Assembly: GCF_016907875.1 (NCBI RefSeq)
Contig: NZ_JAFBCU010000001.1
Coordinates: forward strand, 1,364,001-1,428,000
Length of the DNA: 64,000 nt
Source of the DNA: Arthrobacter roseus
GTDB taxonomy: Bacteria; Actinomycetota; Actinomycetes; Actinomycetales; Micrococcaceae
Direction of reading: 5' to 3'
Each line of letters begins with the position of its first letter. The first letter of the stretch is position 1. The translations under genes were made by a program, and so were the position numbers. Under the pieces are notes generated by a model. It did no database searches, had not been told where the DNA came from, and worked only from the letters and a program-made list of their open reading frames with translations. Below are positions 61,076 to 64,000 of the stretch, piece after piece.

Positions 61076-61861
61076 GTGATTGACAAGGTTGTAGCCAGCG
61101 CGTCGGACGCTGTCGCTGACATTCCCGACGGCGCGTCTCTGGCTGTCGGAGGGTTCGGGCTCTGCGGGATCCCGGTTGCGCTGATCAGCGCGCTCCATGA
61201 CCAGGGCACCTCTGAGCTTGAGACCATCAGCAACAACTGCGGCGTCGATGATTGGGGCTTGGGTGTCCTGCTGTCCGATGGCAGGATCCGGCGCACTATC
61301 AGCTCCTACGTCGGTGAGAACAAGGAGTTTGCCAGGCAGTATCTCTCGGGCGAACTTGAAGTCGTGCTGACGCCTCAGGGGACGCTGGCTGAAAAGCTCC
61401 GCGCTGGCGGCGCGGGCATCCCAGCGTTCTACACCACAGCGGGTGTGGGCACCCAGGTAAGTGAGGGTGGTCTTCCGCAGAAGTACGACGCCGAGGGGAA
61501 CGTTGCGATTGCCTCGGAGCCCAAGGACGTGCGCGTTTTTAACGGTGCAGAGTACGTGCTGGAGGAGTCAGTCAACCCTGATTTTGCGCTGGTTCATGCG
61601 TGGAAGGGCGATCGCCATGGGAACCTCGTGTTCCATGCTACGGCGATGAACTTCAATCCGCTGTGTGCCATGGCGGGCAAGATCACCATTGCGGAAGTAG
61701 AGGAACTGGTGGAGCCCGGGGAGCTCGATCCGGAGCACGTCCACATCCCCGGGATCTTTGTTCAGCGTGTGGTTCCGGTAGCTGCAGGTACTCCGCAGAG
61801 TCAGAAGCGTATCGAGAAACGTACGGTGTCAGAACCGGTTAATTCCGGGGAAGGAAACTGA
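61076..61861 (+). CDS. scoA: 3-oxoacid CoA-transferase subunit A
   Basis: Transfers CoA from succinyl-CoA to a 3-oxoacid, chiefly acetoacetate, the end product of leucine degradation. It is 261 residues. The CoA-binding glycine block is [19 protein letters not shown] near residue 22-40, then [34 protein letters not shown] and RGDRHGNL-like [14 protein letters not shown] start with AAAGGAG upstream. It is followed after two bases by subunit B. Confidence 0.94.
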   Translation: MIDKVVASASDAVADIPDGASLAVGGFGLCGIPVALISALHDQGTSELETISNNCGVDDWGLGVLLSDGRIRRTISSYVGENKEFARQYLSGELEVVLTPQGTLAEKLRAGGAGIPAFYTTAGVGTQVSEGGLPQKYDAEGNVAIASEPKDVRVFNGAEYVLEESVNPDFALVHAWKGDRHGNLVFHATAMNFNPLCAMAGKITIAEVEELVEPGELDPEHVHIPGIFVQRVVPVAAGTPQSQKRIEKRTVSEPVNSGEGN

Positions 61862-61863
61862 TC

Positions 61864-62508
61864 ATGGCATTGACGCGCAACGAACTTGCGGCCCGGGTTG
61901 CACAGGAGCTCAGGAACGGCCAGTACGTGAACCTGGGTATTGGAATGCCCACGCTCATTCCTAATCACATACCGAGTGATGTTGAGGTGGTTCTTCATTC
62001 CGAGAACGGCATTCTGGGCACTGGCCCCTACCCGTCCGAGGACAACGTAGACCCGGACTTGATCAATGCCGGCAAAGAAACAGTGACTGTCAACAAGGGC
62101 GCCTCGTTCTTTGATTCCGCATTATCCTTCGGGATGGTGCGTGGAGGGCACGTTGATGTTGCTGTCCTGGGGGCCATGGAAGTTGCGGCCAACGGTGATC
62201 TCGCCAACTGGATGGTTCCCGGAAAAATGGTCAAGGGGATGGGTGGCGCCATGGACCTGGTATTCGGTGCAAAACAACTGATCATCATGATGGAGCACGT
62301 AGACCGCAAGGGGAAGCCCAAGATTTTAGTGGAGTGCACACTGCCCTTGACGGGACGGGGATGCGTGAATCGAATTATTACGGATATGGCCGTGATAGAC
62401 GTCGCGGCAGATGGTAGCGGTCTTACCCTGCGTGAAACGGCACCTGGTGTCAGCGTAGATGACGTCATTGCGGCTACGGGTGCGGACTTGGAGGTTCAGC
62501 TGACGTGA
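61864..62508 (+). CDS. scoB: 3-oxoacid CoA-transferase subunit B
   Basis: Partner of ScoA, 214 residues. The catalytic glutamate is in [16 protein letters not shown] (about residue 45). Other blocks are [35 protein letters not shown] and [13 protein letters not shown]. The ATG is preceded by GGAAGGAAA... in the scoA end. The TGA overlaps the GTG of the MaoC gene, keeping the operon coupled. Together the A and B subunits activate acetoacetate to acetoacetyl-CoA for thiolase. Confidence 0.95.
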   Translation: MALTRNELAARVAQELRNGQYVNLGIGMPTLIPNHIPSDVEVVLHSENGILGTGPYPSEDNVDPDLINAGKETVTVNKGASFFDSALSFGMVRGGHVDVAVLGAMEVAANGDLANWMVPGKMVKGMGGAMDLVFGAKQLIIMMEHVDRKGKPKILVECTLPLTGRGCVNRIITDMAVIDVAADGSGLTLRETAPGVSVDDVIAATGADLEVQLT

Positions 62509-63023
62509 GTACCAACTCTCGGGACAACGAAGCTCGCAAGGTTGTTGAAGAGCGCGGCCTGTATTTCGATGAGATCGAAATAGAGACCGTCTATGCCCAC
62601 AAGCCTGGGCGGACAGTGACGGAAACGGACAACGTCCTGTTCACCACGATGACTATGAATACGCAGGCGCTTCACCTTGACGCAGCGTGGAGTGAGTGCC
62701 AGCCTTTTGGCCAGCGGTTGATGAACTCCATGTTTACGCTGGCCACTATGGTGGGGCAGTCCGTTGCACAGTTGACGCAGGGAACAATTGTTGCCCAGCT
62801 TGGGCTGACTGACGTGATGTTTCCACATCCGCTCTATCAAGGTGACACGCTATACACGGAGACTGTAGTTACTGCTAAGCGGCTGTCGTCCTCGCGTCCT
62901 GGGCAGGGGATTGTGACCATGACCCACACGGGGCGTAACCAGAATGGAACTGTGGTGGCCTCGGCTTCGCGCACATGCCTGATGTGGACCCGTGAGGCGC
63001 ATGTGGAAGGCGCGCAAAAATGA
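62505..63023 (+). CDS. MaoC family dehydratase
   Basis: Hot-dog fold hydratase/dehydratase of 172 residues. Seen: [20 protein letters not shown] at the start, [20 protein letters not shown] as the active-site region with the D/N-x4-H pattern, then [15 protein letters not shown] and [19 protein letters not shown]. In the matching mycobacterial operon the equivalent gene is Rv2499c, next to the CitE-like lyase. It is a candidate 3-methylglutaconyl-CoA hydratase in leucine breakdown; this role is inferred. GTG start overlapping scoB. Confidence 0.87.
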   Translation: MSTNSRDNEARKVVEERGLYFDEIEIETVYAHKPGRTVTETDNVLFTTMTMNTQALHLDAAWSECQPFGQRLMNSMFTLATMVGQSVAQLTQGTIVAQLGLTDVMFPHPLYQGDTLYTETVVTAKRLSSSRPGQGIVTMTHTGRNQNGTVVASASRTCLMWTREAHVEGAQK

Positions 63024-63835
63024 TGCATAACGCCTTCGGCATGGGTCCCGCCCTGTTGTTCTGCCCAGCTGACCGTCCGGAACGTTATGGAAAGGCCATG
63101 GATCGAGCGGACGCGGTGATCCTGGACCTAGAGGACGCAGTGGCTCCGGAGGACAGGGCGCAGGCAAGAGAATCGCTGGTGGAGAACCCTCTTGATCCTG
63201 AGCGGACCGTGGTGCGCGTCAATGCTCAGGGAACTCCTGACTTTGATCTCGATCTGGCTGCACTGAAGAAAACTGAGTACTCCACGATCATGGTGGCCAA
63301 AGCTGAGGACCCGGGAGCACTTGCTGATCTTGTGCGGTACCGGGTTATCGCACTCTGCGAGACCGCGGCAGGGATCCTGGCTGCACCGCGAATAGCTGAA
63401 GTCAGAAATGTTGTCGGTCTCATGTGGGGTGCTGAAGATCTGGTCGCGTCCCTCGGCGGAACCTCCAGTCGGCACGCTAGCGGCGCATACCGGGACGTTG
63501 CACTGCATTCGCGTTCGAGGGTACTTCTTGCCGCGGGGGCGTTCGCAAAGGTTGCTATCGATTCTGTGTATCTTGATTTCAGGGATCTCGACGGGCTTGG
63601 TGAAGAAGCCCGCGATGCTGTTGCATCAGGCTTCGGGGCCAAGGCATGCATCCATCCTGGCCAGGCCGAGACAGTGAGAAATGCTTACCAGCCGACGCCG
63701 GATGAGGCTGATTATGCTCGGCGGATCCTGGCTGCAGCGGAAGGTCACGGGGGAGTGTTTCAGTTGGATGGCCGGATGGTTGACGGTCCCGTTCTTCGCC
63801 ATGCTGAAGCGACCGTTCGCCGCGTCCGCCCCTGA
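63020..63835 (+). CDS. CitE/HpcH family CoA ester lyase
   Basis: TIM-barrel lyase of 271 residues. Seen: ALLFCPADRPERYGKAMDRA, AVILDLEDAVAPEDRAQARE (metal-binding acidic block), TVVRVNAQGTPDFDLDL, ALCETAAGILAAPRIAEV with the second metal ligand, and GFGAKACIHPGQAETVRNAY. From memory, the mycobacterial homologue in the same operon, Rv2498c, cleaves (R)-3-hydroxy-3-methylglutaryl-CoA to acetoacetate and acetyl-CoA. That activity would finish leucine degradation here without a classic HMG-CoA lyase. The ATG overlaps the MaoC stop. Confidence 0.88.
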   Translation: MMHNAFGMGPALLFCPADRPERYGKAMDRADAVILDLEDAVAPEDRAQARESLVENPLDPERTVVRVNAQGTPDFDLDLAALKKTEYSTIMVAKAEDPGALADLVRYRVIALCETAAGILAAPRIAEVRNVVGLMWGAEDLVASLGGTSSRHASGAYRDVALHSRSRVLLAAGAFAKVAIDSVYLDFRDLDGLGEEARDAVASGFGAKACIHPGQAETVRNAYQPTPDEADYARRILAAAEGHGGVFQLDGRMVDGPVLRHAEATVRRVRP

Positions 63836-63884
63836 GATAGGCTTACCGGGCACAAATTCGCGCTGCTGAACGTTTGGGATCATT

Positions 63885-64000
63885 GTGACCGTATTGCTTT
63901 TTGTTCTGGGAGTCCTCGCTGTCGTTGTCGGCGTGGCCGTGTCGATTGCCCTGCACGAGATCGGGCATCTGGTACCGGCGAAGGCGTTCGGTGTCCGGGT
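63885..64000 (+). CDS. rseP: Site-2 protease / RseP-like M50 metalloprotease (3' end outside window)
   Basis: The first 38 codons of a membrane metalloprotease. A hydrophobic segment (VTVLLFVLGVLAVVVGVAVS) leads into IALHEIGHLVPAKAFGVRV, where H-E-I-G-H is the zinc motif of the M50 family. RseP/Rip1-type enzymes cleave anti-sigma factors and other membrane proteins within the bilayer. The GTG start is chosen because translation from it gives the family N-terminus directly. The rest of the gene is beyond the right edge. It is close to cdsA in many bacteria; here about 20 kb of other genes separate them. Confidence 0.9.
   Translation, partial: MTVLLFVLGVLAVVVGVAVSIALHEIGHLVPAKAFGVR

Noticed and set aside
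1-64000. CRISPR arrays, rRNA operons and insertion sequences
   Set aside because: No regularly spaced repeats, rRNA sequence or IS-like inverted repeats with transposase were seen.

Overview
The window is a 64 kb piece of a high-GC actinobacterial chromosome, most likely from the Micrococcaceae (Arthrobacter and relatives). Support comes from gene content and order (dusB-dgt-dnaG; rpsB-tsf-pyrH-frr-cdsA), an actinobacterial SAM-IV riboswitch before metY, frequent GTG/TTG starts, a Holin-X protein and DivIVA-domain proteins. The genus call is inference; no rRNA gene is present.

Layout. 1-2.6 kb: end of a histidine-utilisation operon (hutF, hutI). 2.6-7.2 kb: CPBP membrane protease, ArsR-SulP pair, alpha/beta hydrolase and VOC protein. 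7.3-10.7 kb: SAM-IV riboswitch, metY, metX and an esterase. 10.8-18.9 kb: housekeeping block (S4 protein, glyS, GNAT, plsC, dusB, dgt, dnaG) ending at tRNA-Asn. 19.1-30.9 kb: an accessory block that looks acquired or reshuffled. It holds a ligase/ketosynthase/ACAD-like trio, a damaged gntR/acdS pair joined head to head, a three-gene cluster (ACAD-like, PIG-L deacetylase fused to a NodS-like methyltransferase, GT2 glycosyltransferase), a short-chain dehydrogenase and a divergent SARP regulator with two apparent frameshifts. 30.9-37.9 kb: FAD oxidoreductase, Holin-X, phospholipid synthase, DMT protein, GT4 glycosyltransferase, a CAT-anticodon tRNA, an acyl-CoA dehydrogenase and an M23 protein. 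38-43.3 kb: rpsB-tsf-pyrH-frr-cdsA and a DivIVA-like protein. 43.3-49.2 kb: two sodium:solute symporters, each with a small DUF485-like partner, arranged around a LytS/LytTR two-component system. 49.3-50.3 kb: two small membrane-protein genes. 50.4-63.8 kb: branched-chain amino acid (leucine) catabolism: Lrp regulator, keto-acid dehydrogenase E1a/E1b/E2, TetR, acyl-CoA carboxylase beta and alpha, acyl-CoA dehydrogenase, scoA/scoB, MaoC-type hydratase and a CitE-like lyase. The last 116 bases start a site-2 protease gene.

How it works together. The right half is a carbon-use region: monocarboxylate uptake (symporters plus LytS/LytTR) and leucine/keto-acid oxidation. Both carry TGTGA-N6-TCACA-type CRP/GlxR-like sites, which suggests shared catabolite control. 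The gene set from the dehydrogenase complex to the CitE-like lyase closely parallels the Mycobacterium tuberculosis Rv2495c-Rv2506 region as I remember it.

The most unusual content is the 24.8-28.1 kb cluster. It combines the enzyme types used to make lipochitooligosaccharide-like molecules (GT2 transferase, deacetylase, NodS-like methyltransferase) with an ACAD-fold protein that lacks the usual catalytic glutamate motif. A recurring (T/C/G)A-N3-T, six to seven bases, ATG/GTG arrangement before several genes suggests leaderless transcripts.
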